Source of the DNA: an uncultured Schaedlerella sp.
GTDB lineage: Bacteria; Bacillota; Clostridia; Lachnospirales; Lachnospiraceae
Reading direction: 5' to 3'
NCBI GenBank assembly: GCA_934435195.1
Contig: CAKSAJ010000005.1
Span: 1 to 64,000, forward strand
Length of the DNA: 64,000 nt
The translations under genes were made by a program, and so were the position numbers. Each line of letters starts with the position of its first letter. The stretch's first letter is position 1. A model generated the notes under the pieces. It saw nothing but the letters and a program-made list of their open reading frames with translations, did not search any database and had not been told where the DNA came from. Shown here one piece after another: positions 33,223 to 42,404 of this stretch.

Positions 33223-34677
33223 TTATGACAGTTTTTCAATTCCTGCTTTCAGACGACTCAGCGATTCTTCTTTTCCAAGAACCTCCATAAGCTCTGTAGC
33301 GCCTCCAGGTGTATTCTGTTTTCCTGAAATTGCAGTACGGATCGGCCACATTACATAACCCACCTTGTATTCTTTTTCAGTTGCAAATGCTTTCAATGTC
33401 TCAAATAAAGCATCGTTGCTAAAATCATCCTGAGCTTCCAGTACAGGAACAACTTCTTTTAATAATTCCAGTGAATTCTCTGGATTTGTTTTCATTTTCT
33501 TATGTGTATACAATGCAACATCGTATTCCGGTACTTCCTCAAAGAAATCTATCTGATCTTTGATATCAGGCAGAATCTCAATTCTTGATTTAACAAGTGC
33601 TGCAATTTTTCTAAGATCAAACTCTTTTGTGACAACTTCTTTGATATATGGTTCTGCCATCTCATAGAAACGATCATCATCCATTGCTTTCAGGTACTCA
33701 CCATTCATCCATTTTAATTTCACAGTATCAAAAACTGCCGGAGACTTACTCATATGTCTGTAGTCGAATGCTTCTACCAGCTCTTCTAAGCTAAAGATCT
33801 CACGATTGTCTGTTGGACACCATCCAAGAAGTGCCACATAATTCACAACTGCTTCAGAAATAAATCCCTGATCGATCAAATCCTCATATGAAGAGTGTCC
33901 GCAACGCTTGCTTAACTTCTTATGATTCTCATCTGTGATCAATGGACAGTGCACATATACCGGTACTTCCCATCCAAATGCTTCGTATAATCTGTTATAT
34001 TTTGGTGCAGAAGAAAGGTACTCATTTCCTCTTACAACATGTGTGATCTCCATCAAATGGTCATCTACTACATTCGCAAAATTATATGTTGGATATCCGT
34101 CTGATTTAATCAGGATCATATCATCTAATTCTGCGTTTGGCACTGTAATATCACCATAAATCTCATCATGGAATGTTGTTGTTCCTTCATTTGGTACATT
34201 CAGACGGATAACCCATGGTTTTCCTGCTGCCAGGTTCGCTTCTACCTCTTCTTTTGATAAATTTAGACAATGCTTGTCATATACTACAATCTCTGTACCA
34301 TTTTCTGATACAGATGTCTTCAGAGACTCTAAACGTTCTTTATCACAGAAACAATAGTATGCATCTCCCTGCTCAACAAGCTGCTTCGCATATTTTAAAT
34401 AGATTCCCTGTGCGTTACGCTCACTCTGAACATATGGACCATAGCCTTTATCCTTATCCGGACCTTCATCATGTACAAGACCTGTCTTGGCAAGTGTACG
34501 ATAAATAATATCAAGTGCTCCCTCCACAAATCTTTCCTGGTCTGTATCTTCTACACGAAGGATAAAATCTCCTCCCTCATGTTTTGCAATCAAATATGCA
34601 TAAAGTGCCGTACGTAGATTTCCAACATGCATTCTTCCTGTTGGGCTTGGTGCAAATCTTGTTCTTACCTTACTCAT
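33223..34677 (-). CDS. gltX: Glutamyl-tRNA synthetase
   Basis: A class I synthetase that charges tRNA-Glu, and possibly tRNA-Gln with later amidation. The 484-residue protein has FAPSPTGRMHVGN with the HIGH-type signature HVGN near 16-19, the zinc-region-like CFCDKERL near 110, and the KMSKS-type KKLSKRCG near 250. Five codons of open frame precede it, but GTGGAG 9 bases before ATG 34677 sets the start. The leader of about 86 bases is too short for a T-box. It is downstream of the LRR protein gene but has its own promoter. Confidence 0.95.
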   Translation of the reverse strand: MSKVRTRFAPSPTGRMHVGNLRTALYAYLIAKHEGGDFILRVEDTDQERFVEGALDIIYRTLAKTGLVHDEGPDKDKGYGPYVQSERNAQGIYLKYAKQLVEQGDAYYCFCDKERLESLKTSVSENGTEIVVYDKHCLNLSKEEVEANLAAGKPWVIRLNVPNEGTTTFHDEIYGDITVPNAELDDMILIKSDGYPTYNFANVVDDHLMEITHVVRGNEYLSSAPKYNRLYEAFGWEVPVYVHCPLITDENHKKLSKRCGHSSYEDLIDQGFISEAVVNYVALLGWCPTDNREIFSLEELVEAFDYRHMSKSPAVFDTVKLKWMNGEYLKAMDDDRFYEMAEPYIKEVVTKEFDLRKIAALVKSRIEILPDIKDQIDFFEEVPEYDVALYTHKKMKTNPENSLELLKEVVPVLEAQDDFSNDALFETLKAFATEKEYKVGYVMWPIRTAISGKQNTPGGATELMEVLGKEESLSRLKAGIEKLS

Positions 34678-34769
34678 TTTTTCATTCTCCACTTCTTATT
34701 TTTTAACATAATTCTATTCAAATATCACTGCTTGTACATTTGCAAACAGCAACATTAAAGCCACGCTCT

Positions 34770-34798
34770 ATTATAAAGCAAGTGGGATAAATGTTCAA
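34770..34798 (-). promoter_or_regulatory. Sigma-A promoter of gltX
   Basis: TTGAAC (34793-34798), 17 bases, TATAAT (34770-34775). It begins 4 bases past the stop of the upstream gene. Confidence 0.75.
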
Positions 34799-34801
34799 GT
34801 G

Positions 34802-35803
34802 TTACTGTTCACATCTCACCAATTGTACCGCCCTGTCATCTTCTATCAAAAGTGTTCCACAGTCACGAATATCAATTACAGACAATCCTGTCTGTGCAAA
34901 TGCATTGGCTGCAATTCTTTCTGTCTGTGTCGGGACAATATATCCGCCTGTTCTCCCTGCCGGAAATGTTAACAACGTCGTTCTATCTTCATCATATAGC
35001 ACACCATCAATTGAAGTGTAATTTAAATTTCCTTCTTCCACCATAATATCAAATAAATTATCAATCCCATCAAAGGCACCTGTTTCAATTACTGAAATAT
35101 TAGATGGTATATAAATTTCATAAATATCAGTAAAGCCATTTATAAATACATGACTGCGGATTCCAACACAGTTTTCTGATGGAAGTTCCAAGACACCACT
35201 TGTACAGTCCAGCATTTCTTCATTGATTCCATAAAGCATTCCATCTCCATCAATTAAAAATGGCGTTGCAGTCTCTGCAATATCTGTTTTGGCATCCTCA
35301 ATTTCTTCCGTATCATTTTTCGGAATATCATTTGATTCATTCACAATCGTATCCTTCGGCTCATCCGTGATAACATCTTTTGCTTCATTCACAACCGTAT
35401 TCTTTGGTGTATCCATGATACTGTCTTTTGTTCCATCTACGATTATATTCTTTGGTGTATCTGTAATAATGTCTTTTGTTCCATCTACGATCATATTCTT
35501 TGGTGCATCCGCAATTGCAGCTTCCTCTTGCTCTGCAAGAATATCTTTCGCCTCTGCCATAACAGTTTTGTCCGGCTCACTTGCTATAATCTCTTGCGGT
35601 TCTGCCACAACAATTTTCTCCATGTTACTTGCTACAATATCCTTCTTTGTTTCTTCTTGCTTTTCTGCACTTAAATATTCTTTTGTTCCTACAGCTTTTC
35701 TTGAAAAGACAGCACCTGTTAAAATAGCGACACACAATATCCCCACAATTGTGCGTTTCATAATTGGTCTGTAAAATCCGTAAATTTCCAAACATGCTTC
35801 CAT
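34802..35803 (-). CDS. Surface protein with 16-residue repeats and a BspA-like leucine-rich-repeat end
   Basis: A 333-residue probable exported protein. A hydrophobic segment (about 16-34, after a 15-residue cytoplasmic-type start) could be a signal anchor. Residues about 40-175 are a low-complexity acidic stalk with four 16-residue repeats of the type PKNIIVDGTKDIIT. The last 130 residues resemble the LRR_5/BspA fold (IYEIYIPSNISVIETGAFDGI, TQTERIAANAFAQ). GGTGAGGG 6 bases before ATG 35803 supports the start. No LPXTG or other wall anchor is seen, so it may stay membrane-tethered by its N terminus. The target is unknown. Confidence 0.75.
   Translation of the reverse strand: MEACLEIYGFYRPIMKRTIVGILCVAILTGAVFSRKAVGTKEYLSAEKQEETKKDIVASNMEKIVVAEPQEIIASEPDKTVMAEAKDILAEQEEAAIADAPKNMIVDGTKDIITDTPKNIIVDGTKDSIMDTPKNTVVNEAKDVITDEPKDTIVNESNDIPKNDTEEIEDAKTDIAETATPFLIDGDGMLYGINEEMLDCTSGVLELPSENCVGIRSHVFINGFTDIYEIYIPSNISVIETGAFDGIDNLFDIMVEEGNLNYTSIDGVLYDEDRTTLLTFPAGRTGGYIVPTQTERIAANAFAQTGLSVIDIRDCGTLLIEDDRAVQLVRCEQ
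35318..35509 (-). repeat. Four tandem 48-bp coding repeats
   Basis: Units at 35318-35365, 35366-35413, 35414-35461 and 35462-35509 each encode 16 residues of the stalk. The two copies nearest the protein N terminus are almost identical at the DNA level, which suggests recent duplication. Copy number may vary between strains. Confidence 0.85.
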
Positions 35804-35900
35804 AGTTATCCCTCACCATCTCTTATTCTATAGATTCGGCAACATTTTATAGTTAAAACTATTCCATTTTTTGCCAATTGGAAAAAATTCTACAAAAGAA

Positions 35901-35934
35901 AAAGGAACGCTGCAATTAAATGCAACATTCCTTT
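35901..35934 (-). terminator. Terminator of purB
   Basis: On the minus strand AAAGGAATGTTGCA pairs with TGCAGCGTTCCTTT (two G-U pairs) around 6 bases, followed by TTCTTTTG. Confidence 0.7.
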
Positions 35935-35992
35935 GCTTTTTTCTTCAATTCTTAACAAGCTTCCCAGTAAAGCTGTTTTTTCGTTCTGTATT

Positions 35993-37426
35993 TTATACGT
36001 TAATCTCTGCTTTTACACCGAGCACTTCTTTGTTCTTCTCTAACAATGGACGAATCACACAATCCAAGTATGCATCAACCTGCTCTTTTGCACGTCCTAC
36101 ATATCTGGATGGCTCCATTGTCTTCTGAAGGTCTTCCAGAGAAAGATTGAATGCCGGATCTGCTGCGATAAGCTCAAGCAGATTATTATCCAATCCTTTT
36201 TCTTTTACATTTCTTCCTGCTTCCATAGACAATTCACGGATTCTCTCATGTAATTCCTGTCTGTCTCCGCCTGCTTTTACTGCATCCATCATGATATTTT
36301 CTGTTGCCATAAACGGAAGCTCTGCCATCAGACGTTTCTCTATTACTTTTGGATATACAACCAGACCATCAACTACGTTCAGGCACAGATCCAAAATACC
36401 ATCAATCGCAAGGAATCCTTCTGGTACACTGAGACGTTTGTTTGCTGAATCATCCAATGTTCTCTCAAACCACTGTGTAGCTGAAGTGATTGCCGGATTC
36501 AAAGCATCGATCATCACATATCTGGAAAGTGATGCGATACGCTCACTTCTCATCGGATTTCTCTTATAAGCCATTGCTGAAGAACCAATCTGTGTCTTCT
36601 CAAATGGCTCTTCTACTTCTTTCAAGTGCTGAAGAAGACGGATATCATTTGAGAATTTGTGTGCACTTGCCGCAATACCTGCAAGTACATTGAGCACTCT
36701 TGTATCCACTTTACGTGAGTATGTCTGACCTGATACCGGATAACAAGCTTTAAATCCAAGTTTTTCAGCAATCATCGGATCAATCTTGTCGATTGTCTCC
36801 TGATCTCCGTCAAAAAGTTCCAAAAAGCTTGCCTGTGTTCCTGTTGTACCCTTTGAGCCAAGCAATTTCAAACTATCAAGTACATATTCAAGATCTTCTA
36901 AGTCCATCTCGAATTCCTGCATCCATAAAGTTGCTCTCTTACCAACTGTTGTTGGCTGTGCCGGCTGGAAGTGGGTAAATGCAAGTGTAGGCTGTGATTT
37001 ATATTCATCAGCAAATTTTGCCAGCTCTGCAATCACATTGACCAACTTTGTACGAACAAGTTTTAAAGCCTCTGCCATTACGATAATATCTGTATTATCT
37101 CCAACATAACATGATGTTGCACCAAGGTGGATGATACCTTTTGCTTTTGGACACTGTACACCATATGCATATACATGTGACATTACATCATGACGTACAA
37201 CTTTTTCACGTTCTCTTGCGACATCATAATTAATATCCTCTGCATGTGCCTTTAATTCTTCAATCTGCTCATCAGTAATATTGAGTCCTAATTCCTTTTC
37301 TGTCTCTGCAAGTGCGATCCATAACTTTCTCCATGTTTTGAACTTCTTATCCTGAGAAAAAATGTACTGCATTTCTTTACTTGCGTAACGCTCTGAAAGC
37401 GGACTTGTATAACGGTCTGTTGCCAT
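35993..37426 (-). CDS. purB: Adenylosuccinate lyase
   Basis: It cleaves SAICAR and adenylosuccinate, releasing fumarate, in purine synthesis. The 477-residue protein of the fumarase/aspartase superfamily has RHDVMSHVYAY near 75, TSCYVGDNTD near 105 and the signature loop SSAMAYKRNPMRSE near 285-298 with the catalytic serine. AAAGGAG precedes the ATG. It follows purF by 72 bases on the same strand; other pur genes are absent from the window. Confidence 0.95.
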   Translation of the reverse strand: MATDRYTSPLSERYASKEMQYIFSQDKKFKTWRKLWIALAETEKELGLNITDEQIEELKAHAEDINYDVAREREKVVRHDVMSHVYAYGVQCPKAKGIIHLGATSCYVGDNTDIIVMAEALKLVRTKLVNVIAELAKFADEYKSQPTLAFTHFQPAQPTTVGKRATLWMQEFEMDLEDLEYVLDSLKLLGSKGTTGTQASFLELFDGDQETIDKIDPMIAEKLGFKACYPVSGQTYSRKVDTRVLNVLAGIAASAHKFSNDIRLLQHLKEVEEPFEKTQIGSSAMAYKRNPMRSERIASLSRYVMIDALNPAITSATQWFERTLDDSANKRLSVPEGFLAIDGILDLCLNVVDGLVVYPKVIEKRLMAELPFMATENIMMDAVKAGGDRQELHERIRELSMEAGRNVKEKGLDNNLLELIAADPAFNLSLEDLQKTMEPSRYVGRAKEQVDAYLDCVIRPLLEKNKEVLGVKAEINV

Positions 37427-37498
37427 AATTATATTCTCCTTTGTTGTTATCCTGTTAAAATCTATTATATAAGATATGAAAAAGTCTCGTCAAGTGCT

Positions 37499-38926
37499 TC
37501 AATCGAATGCATGACTGATATCTTCATTCGGAACCTCAATTGGATATTTGCCAGTAAAACATGCATCACAATATTTTAAATCTCCAACCATATCTTTCAA
37601 CTTGTCAATTTCCATATATCCAAGTGAATCTGCTCCAATCATTTCACGAATTTGCTCTGTTGTGTGTGAGTGCGCGATCAATTGTTCGTTAGATGGAACA
37701 TCTGTTCCGAAATAGCATGGATACAAAAACGGTGGTGAACTGATTCTTACATGGACCTCTGTTGCTCCGGCTTTCTTTAACATCTTAATGATATTTGCAC
37801 AAGTCGTTCCACGTACAATAGAATCGTCTACCATTACAATTCTTTTTCCTTTTACTACTTCTTCTATAACATTCAACTTAATTTTAACGCTGGACTCTCT
37901 TTCACTCTGTGTTGGTTTAATGAATGTACGTCCCACATAACTATTTTTATGAAATGCCATTCCATACGGAATACCGGATGCTTCCGAATAACCTTTTGCC
38001 GCAACCAGCCCGGAATCAGGAACACCTACTACAAGGTCCGCCTCAACCGGGTATGACTCTGCCAGTGCTTTTCCTGCTGTGATTCTTGCATGATATACAT
38101 TCACGTCATCAATTGTACTGTCTGTTCTTGCAAAATAAATATATTCAAAAATACATCTTGCCTGCTCATCCTCTGGGATTGCCATGCTCATATCTGAAGA
38201 GATACCATTTTTTGTTATCGTAACAATCTCTCCTGGTTTTACATCACGAACAAATTCTGCGCCAACTGCAGCAATTGCACAGCTTTCAGATGCCAGCAGA
38301 TAAGTATTATCTCTTTTTCCAATACACAATGGCTTAAAGCCCCAAGGATCACGGGCTCCGATCATTTTTCTCGGACTGCTGATAACAAGTGCATACGCCC
38401 CTTTGATCTTCTTCATAGCATTTCTCACTGCAATCTCTGCAGTCGGTGTATTCAAACGTTCTCTTGCAATATGGTATGCAATCACCTCTGAATCAATCGT
38501 TGTCTGGAAAATCGCACCAGTGTACTCCAGTTCCTTTCTCAGTTCAACTGCATTTGTTAAGTTACCATTATGTGCTATTGCGAGTGTTCCTTTTACATAA
38601 TTGATAACCAGCGGCTGTGCATTCTCTACACGTGTTGCACCCGCTGTAGAGTATCGAACATGTCCTACTCCAAGATTTCCTTTTAACTTTGTCAAAGACT
38701 CGCGGTCAAATACATCATTGACATGCCCCAATCCTTTTTGAGAAAGAACCTTTCTCTTTCCATATGTATCAGTCACTGCGATTCCGCAGCTTTCCTGTCC
38801 ACGATGCTGCAATGCAAATAGTCCATAATAAATTGTAGAAGCGACATCACCGCCATCCATATCATATGCACCAAAGACACCACACTCTTCACCCAATCCT
38901 GTTGTTACTTCTTCAAATTCGCTCAT
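37499..38926 (-). CDS. purF: Amidophosphoribosyltransferase
   Basis: The first committed enzyme of purine synthesis, which makes phosphoribosylamine from PRPP and glutamine. The 475-residue protein is the Firmicute type. A short propeptide precedes the glutaminase cysteine in GEECGVFGAY (C15). The four cysteines expected to bind a 4Fe-4S cluster are present (ARCIFEY, PCYFGTD and the YCDAC pair). The PRPP loop VMVDDSIVRGTT lies near 365. It is expected to be oxygen-labile. A consensus promoter precedes it, and purB follows. Confidence 0.96.
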   Translation of the reverse strand: MSEFEEVTTGLGEECGVFGAYDMDGGDVASTIYYGLFALQHRGQESCGIAVTDTYGKRKVLSQKGLGHVNDVFDRESLTKLKGNLGVGHVRYSTAGATRVENAQPLVINYVKGTLAIAHNGNLTNAVELRKELEYTGAIFQTTIDSEVIAYHIARERLNTPTAEIAVRNAMKKIKGAYALVISSPRKMIGARDPWGFKPLCIGKRDNTYLLASESCAIAAVGAEFVRDVKPGEIVTITKNGISSDMSMAIPEDEQARCIFEYIYFARTDSTIDDVNVYHARITAGKALAESYPVEADLVVGVPDSGLVAAKGYSEASGIPYGMAFHKNSYVGRTFIKPTQSERESSVKIKLNVIEEVVKGKRIVMVDDSIVRGTTCANIIKMLKKAGATEVHVRISSPPFLYPCYFGTDVPSNEQLIAHSHTTEQIREMIGADSLGYMEIDKLKDMVGDLKYCDACFTGKYPIEVPNEDISHAFD

Positions 38927-38982
38927 GAATGAAACTCCTTCATCTATTTTTATCCTGTTTTTGCCGAATAACCTGCACGATG

Positions 38983-39011
38983 ATTATAATACAAGGCAGG
39001 TTGAAAATCAA
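38983..39011 (-). promoter_or_regulatory. Sigma-A promoter of purF
   Basis: TTGATT (39006-39011), 17 bases, TATAAT (38983-38988). It overlaps the hairpin at 38991-39027. No purine riboswitch fold was recognised in the leader. Confidence 0.65.
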
Positions 39012-39027
39012 CATTTCTACCCGCCTT
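38991..39027 (-). other. Hairpin overlapping the purF promoter
   Basis: CAAGGCGGG and CCTGCCTTG pair with one mismatch around a 19-base loop. As DNA it spans the purF spacer and -35, so it could be an operator. Confidence 0.45.
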
Positions 39028-39120
39028 GTCCGTCTTCGCAGTCATTATTTATTTCAAATTTTATATATAAGTCTTCCTAATAATATTGGTTAGTTTTTTG
39101 CATTTTCCGTCCGACAAATG

Positions 39121-39879
39121 CTATTCTTCTGCCAGTTTCCCCAAAAATTCTTTCATTCTGGCATTATCTGAGGCAAAAACCTCTTCCGGAGTGCCTTCCT
39201 CTGCAATTACTCCTTTATCCATAAAAATGATCTTATCTGCAACTTTACGTGCAAAATTCATTTCATGAGTAACAATAACCATGGTCATATGCTCTGATGC
39301 CAGGCTTTTGATAACTTTCAAAATCTCACCGGTAAGTTCCGGATCCAGAGCCGATGTCGGTTCATCAAAAAACAACATCTTCGGTTTCATTGCCAGAGCT
39401 CTTGCAATCGACACTCGCTGCTGCTGTCCACCGGACAATTGATATGGATATGCATCTGCCTTATCCTCCAGCCCCATCTTTTTCAGCAGCTCTTTCGCTT
39501 CCTTATATACTTCCTCTTTCTTTCTCTTCTGTACTTTAATCGGCGCATCTGTTATATTTTTCATTACAGAAAAATGTGGAAACAAATTAAAATTCTGGAA
39601 TACCAGTCCAAAGCAGGACTGTATCTCTTTTCTTTCTTCTTTTTTCGGAAACACCGGTTTTCCATTTTCTATCCAGGCGGCCTTTTTCCCAAGATACAGA
39701 ATTTCGCCATCACTTATTGTCTCCAACATTGTCGCACAGCGAAGTAATGTTGATTTTCCTGAACCGGATGGTCCAATAATAGCAAGTATTTCTCCTTGTT
39801 CAACGGATAAAGATATATCTTTGATAACCTGAACTCCGTCGAAATCTTTTTTTATATGATTCATTTCTAAAAGCTTCAT
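39121..39879 (-). CDS. Polar amino acid ABC transporter, ATP-binding protein
   Basis: A 252-residue ATPase of the GlnQ/HisP type. Walker A GPSGSGKST is near 35, the Q-loop is FQNFNLFPHFSV, the signature LSGGQQQR lies near 148, Walker B is MLFFDEPTSALD, and the H-loop is VTHEM. It pairs with the permease 11 bases upstream and the binding lipoprotein before that. An insertion (about 65-90, with YLGKKAAWIENGKPVF) after the first strand pair is somewhat longer than in GlnQ. The ligand is probably a polar amino acid, possibly cystine or glutamine. Confidence 0.93.
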   Translation of the reverse strand: MKLLEMNHIKKDFDGVQVIKDISLSVEQGEILAIIGPSGSGKSTLLRCATMLETISDGEILYLGKKAAWIENGKPVFPKKEERKEIQSCFGLVFQNFNLFPHFSVMKNITDAPIKVQKRKKEEVYKEAKELLKKMGLEDKADAYPYQLSGGQQQRVSIARALAMKPKMLFFDEPTSALDPELTGEILKVIKSLASEHMTMVIVTHEMNFARKVADKIIFMDKGVIAEEGTPEEVFASDNARMKEFLGKLAEE

Positions 39880-39890
39880 ACTGCCGTCTC

Positions 39891-40538
39891 CTATCGATAG
39901 TAATTCAATTTCTTTTCAAGCAGCTCCATCACGCCTGCAACCGCATAGTTAAATATGTAGTAAAAAACACCCGCTATAAAGAACGGCAGAACCGTTGTCT
40001 GAGCCGCTGCAATCTGTTTTGCTACCGCAAACATTTCAATATAAGACAATGAGTATACGAGCGATGTATCTTTTACCAGTGTAATAACTTCATTTGTCAC
40101 TGATGGCAACACGATTTTCACAACCTGTGGCAACACAATTTTGCAGAATGTCTGCTGTTTAGAATATCCCAATAAAGTTGCTGCCTCATACTGTCCTTTC
40201 GGGATTGATTCAATTCCCGAACGATAAATTTCTGCAAAATATGCTGCATAATTTAAAGAACAGCCCAATAAGATCGCCGTCAATTTGTATCCACCTATGT
40301 TCATTCCCCACAAATAATATGGTCCGAAGTACCATACCAGAAGCTGAAGCATCAACGGTGTTCCCCTCATAATAGAAATGTACACTTTAACCAGCCAGCT
40401 AACCGGTTTAAATTTGCTTACCCTGCCGAAATATACAACCATTCCAAGCGGCAGTGAAAATACTAATGTTAAAATAAATATTAAAAATGTCTGTCCAAAC
40501 CCTGCGCCAAGCTGACGCAGCATTACTTCAAAACTCAT
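39891..40538 (-). CDS. Polar amino acid ABC transporter, permease
   Basis: A 215-residue inner-membrane permease of the HisM/GlnP family with about five membrane segments. It has the family motif near the first helices (QTFLIFILTLVFSLPLG), YISIMRGTPLMLQLL near 67-81, and the cytoplasmic EAA loop GYSKQQTFCKIVLPQVVKI near 135. GAGAGGAGG before ATG 40538 sets the start, 11 codons inside the open frame. It is the middle gene of the transporter operon. Confidence 0.93.
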   Translation of the reverse strand: MSFEVMLRQLGAGFGQTFLIFILTLVFSLPLGMVVYFGRVSKFKPVSWLVKVYISIMRGTPLMLQLLVWYFGPYYLWGMNIGGYKLTAILLGCSLNYAAYFAEIYRSGIESIPKGQYEAATLLGYSKQQTFCKIVLPQVVKIVLPSVTNEVITLVKDTSLVYSLSYIEMFAVAKQIAAAQTTVLPFFIAGVFYYIFNYAVAGVMELLEKKLNYYR

Positions 40539-40604
40539 TTTGCCTCCTCTCATGTAAAAAAACTTCCCCATTGCTTTTTACATTTATATGCTAACGAAAC
40601 TATG

Positions 40605-40628
40605 CCCCTCCGAATCTCTTCAGAGGGG
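40605..40628 (-). other. Hairpin between binding protein and permease genes
   Basis: CCCCTC and GAGGGG pair around a 12-base loop, with little T-run after it. Such stems after binding-protein genes often protect the upstream mRNA, raising binding-protein levels. Confidence 0.5.
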
Positions 40629-40660
40629 TATAGTCATCCTGCACCATTCATCTTGTCTTA

Positions 40661-41512
40661 TTATTTTAATGTTACCATATCGGCAATTTCATATTTCTCA
40701 GCCAGTTTTTCAACTGTACCATCTTCTGCCAGTTTCTCTAAATCTGCATTCACTTTATCACAAAGCTCTGTATTTCCTTTTTTGAATCCAATCGCATACT
40801 GCTCTGTATTCAAAGTTTCATCCAGGATTTTATATCCGTCTCCTCTGGAATTAATCTGATATTTTGCAACACCGATATCAATTGCAAGTGCATCCAGCGC
40901 TCCTGCCTGAAGCTCTGTAAATGCTGTATTGTAATCAGCGAACTCATTAAGAGAACCGAATGTATCTGCCAGTGCTTTCTGACCACCCTCTTCTTCGCTG
41001 TTCAGAAGATCAAGTGCTGCGGAAGCTGCCTGCACACCTACTGTCTTTCCTGCAAGATCGGAAAGTTTTTCAATTCCTGAATTTTCAGCAACTACGATTA
41101 CCTGGCTGTTATCGACATATGGTGTAGAGAATGTGTAATCATCTTCTCTCCCATTCATTGTAAATCCATTCCAGATGCAATCAATAGAACCAGAATTTAA
41201 TTCCATATCTTTTGAATCCCAGTTGATTGGTTTTTTTACAAGTGTCCAGCCTTCCAGATCACATACTGCCTGTGCAAGTTCCAAATCAAAACCTGTATAT
41301 TCTCCATCATCATCCATGTATCCATATGGTGGATATTCTGCGTCAAATCCTACTGTAAAAGTATCTCCTCCATTTGATACTGAATCCTTCGAACTTTCTG
41401 TTTTTGTCTCTTTTGTATCTGTAGATGAAGAATCTTTACTACTTCCGCATCCCACTGCCATTGTTGATACTGTCAACGCTGCAATCAATACTACTGCCAA
41501 TTTCTTTTTCAT
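40661..41512 (-). CDS. Polar amino acid ABC transporter, binding lipoprotein
   Basis: A 283-residue lipoprotein of the SBP_bac_3 family. The signal peptide ends at MAVGC (cysteine near 22), followed by a Ser/Thr/Lys linker to about 48. The mature domain opens VGFDAEYPPYGYMDDDGEYTG, the family signature, and has NGFTMNGREDDYTFSTPY near 115. AGGAGGGTGATACA precedes the ATG. It is the first gene of the operon with permease and ATPase behind. Confidence 0.93.
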   Translation of the reverse strand: MKKKLAVVLIAALTVSTMAVGCGSSKDSSSTDTKETKTESSKDSVSNGGDTFTVGFDAEYPPYGYMDDDGEYTGFDLELAQAVCDLEGWTLVKKPINWDSKDMELNSGSIDCIWNGFTMNGREDDYTFSTPYVDNSQVIVVAENSGIEKLSDLAGKTVGVQAASAALDLLNSEEEGGQKALADTFGSLNEFADYNTAFTELQAGALDALAIDIGVAKYQINSRGDGYKILDETLNTEQYAIGFKKGNTELCDKVNADLEKLAEDGTVEKLAEKYEIADMVTLK

Positions 41513-41589
41513 TGTATCACCCTCCTGCGTCGGTGGTTTGCGTCATTCTTTTAGCAATTGACCGCTTTACCACACTAAATTACTTAGGC

Positions 41590-41618
41590 AGTGTAACACA
41601 TTTTAAGATACTTGTCAA
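41590..41618 (-). promoter_or_regulatory. Sigma-A promoter of the amino acid transporter operon
   Basis: TTGACA (41613-41618), 17 bases, TACACT (41590-41595). A short leader of about 70 bases carries no recognised riboswitch. Confidence 0.75.
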
Positions 41619-41636
41619 TTATTGACTGCACATAAC

Positions 41637-42404
41637 TTATATATTGCTCCTACGATATTTGCGTTTCCACTCATCAATTTGTATTTCGTTATTCTCTGAC
41701 AATGATTTTGCTTTTACATCTTCTACTTCTTGGCGCATCTGTGCATTCACTTCCACATAATCCTCATGTTTTGTAAGTAAAATATGATATTCTTCCATCG
41801 ACATATATTTATAAGATGCATAAAGATATGGCTTTAAATATTTTTTATCTTCACAAATTTTATACGCATGATCATACATTTTGGCAGCTTCCTGATATAA
41901 AAATAATTTTCCGTATGCTGCCCCCAATCCTGCGTAGATTTGTCCATAGAACTTATCCTCTACACTCTCGTCACGTTCTTCATTTAGTATTTCCTGATAA
42001 ACAAGGATTGCCTCTTCAATTTCTCCGCTTTCCAGCAGATTATCTCCTTTAAATTTCTGACGCTCAATGTCTTTCTGATTTTTCAGACGTTCCAGAACAT
42101 TTTGAATTCGGATCATCTGTGCTTCACGGTAAATCTTTGATTCCTTTAATATCGTAAGTACAAATTTTTCTACTGAACCATGCATCTGCATCATCTCTCG
42201 CAATTGTTCTGACAAAGCAGAAAGTCCTAATTCTTCATCCAGCCAGTTACACAATTGCTCATTCATAATGGTGTAATCTATCAGATACAGATTATTACAC
42301 AGATAATAGCACAGTTCTTCTATTGTATATATTTTGCAGTGGATCCTGGAAATCTCATAAGGATGTGCTGCATGCTGCTCATGACATAGAACTAAATTTC
42401 CCAT
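41637..42404 (-). CDS. TPR-containing protein of the DUF5717/DUF5716 cassette
   Basis: A 255-residue cytoplasmic protein that I cannot assign to a named family. The N-terminal 100 residues are helical and cysteine-containing (CHEQHAAHPYEISRIHCKIY, then EELCYYLCNNLYLIDY). The C-terminal part has two or more tetratricopeptide-like repeats: GDNLLESGEIEEAILVYQEI near 120 and GLGAAYGKLFLYQEAAKMYDHA near 163. It overlaps the upstream gene by 26 bases. GGAGG 5 bases before the second of two ATGs favours 42404. It is probably coupled in translation and may be a scaffold for the larger proteins. Confidence 0.75.
   Translation of the reverse strand: MGNLVLCHEQHAAHPYEISRIHCKIYTIEELCYYLCNNLYLIDYTIMNEQLCNWLDEELGLSALSEQLREMMQMHGSVEKFVLTILKESKIYREAQMIRIQNVLERLKNQKDIERQKFKGDNLLESGEIEEAILVYQEILNEERDESVEDKFYGQIYAGLGAAYGKLFLYQEAAKMYDHAYKICEDKKYLKPYLYASYKYMSMEEYHILLTKHEDYVEVNAQMRQEVEDVKAKSLSENNEIQIDEWKRKYRRSNI

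Noticed and set aside
34678..34801. T-box leader of gltX
   Set aside because: The leader from the predicted start is only about 86 bases, with no specifier stem or T-box motif seen.
35318..35509. CRISPR or intergenic repeat
   Set aside because: The 48-bp period is in frame within a coding region and encodes a 16-residue protein repeat.
38927..39120. Purine riboswitch before purF
   Set aside because: No three-way junction or conserved riboswitch core is visible; only a simple hairpin over the promoter is present.
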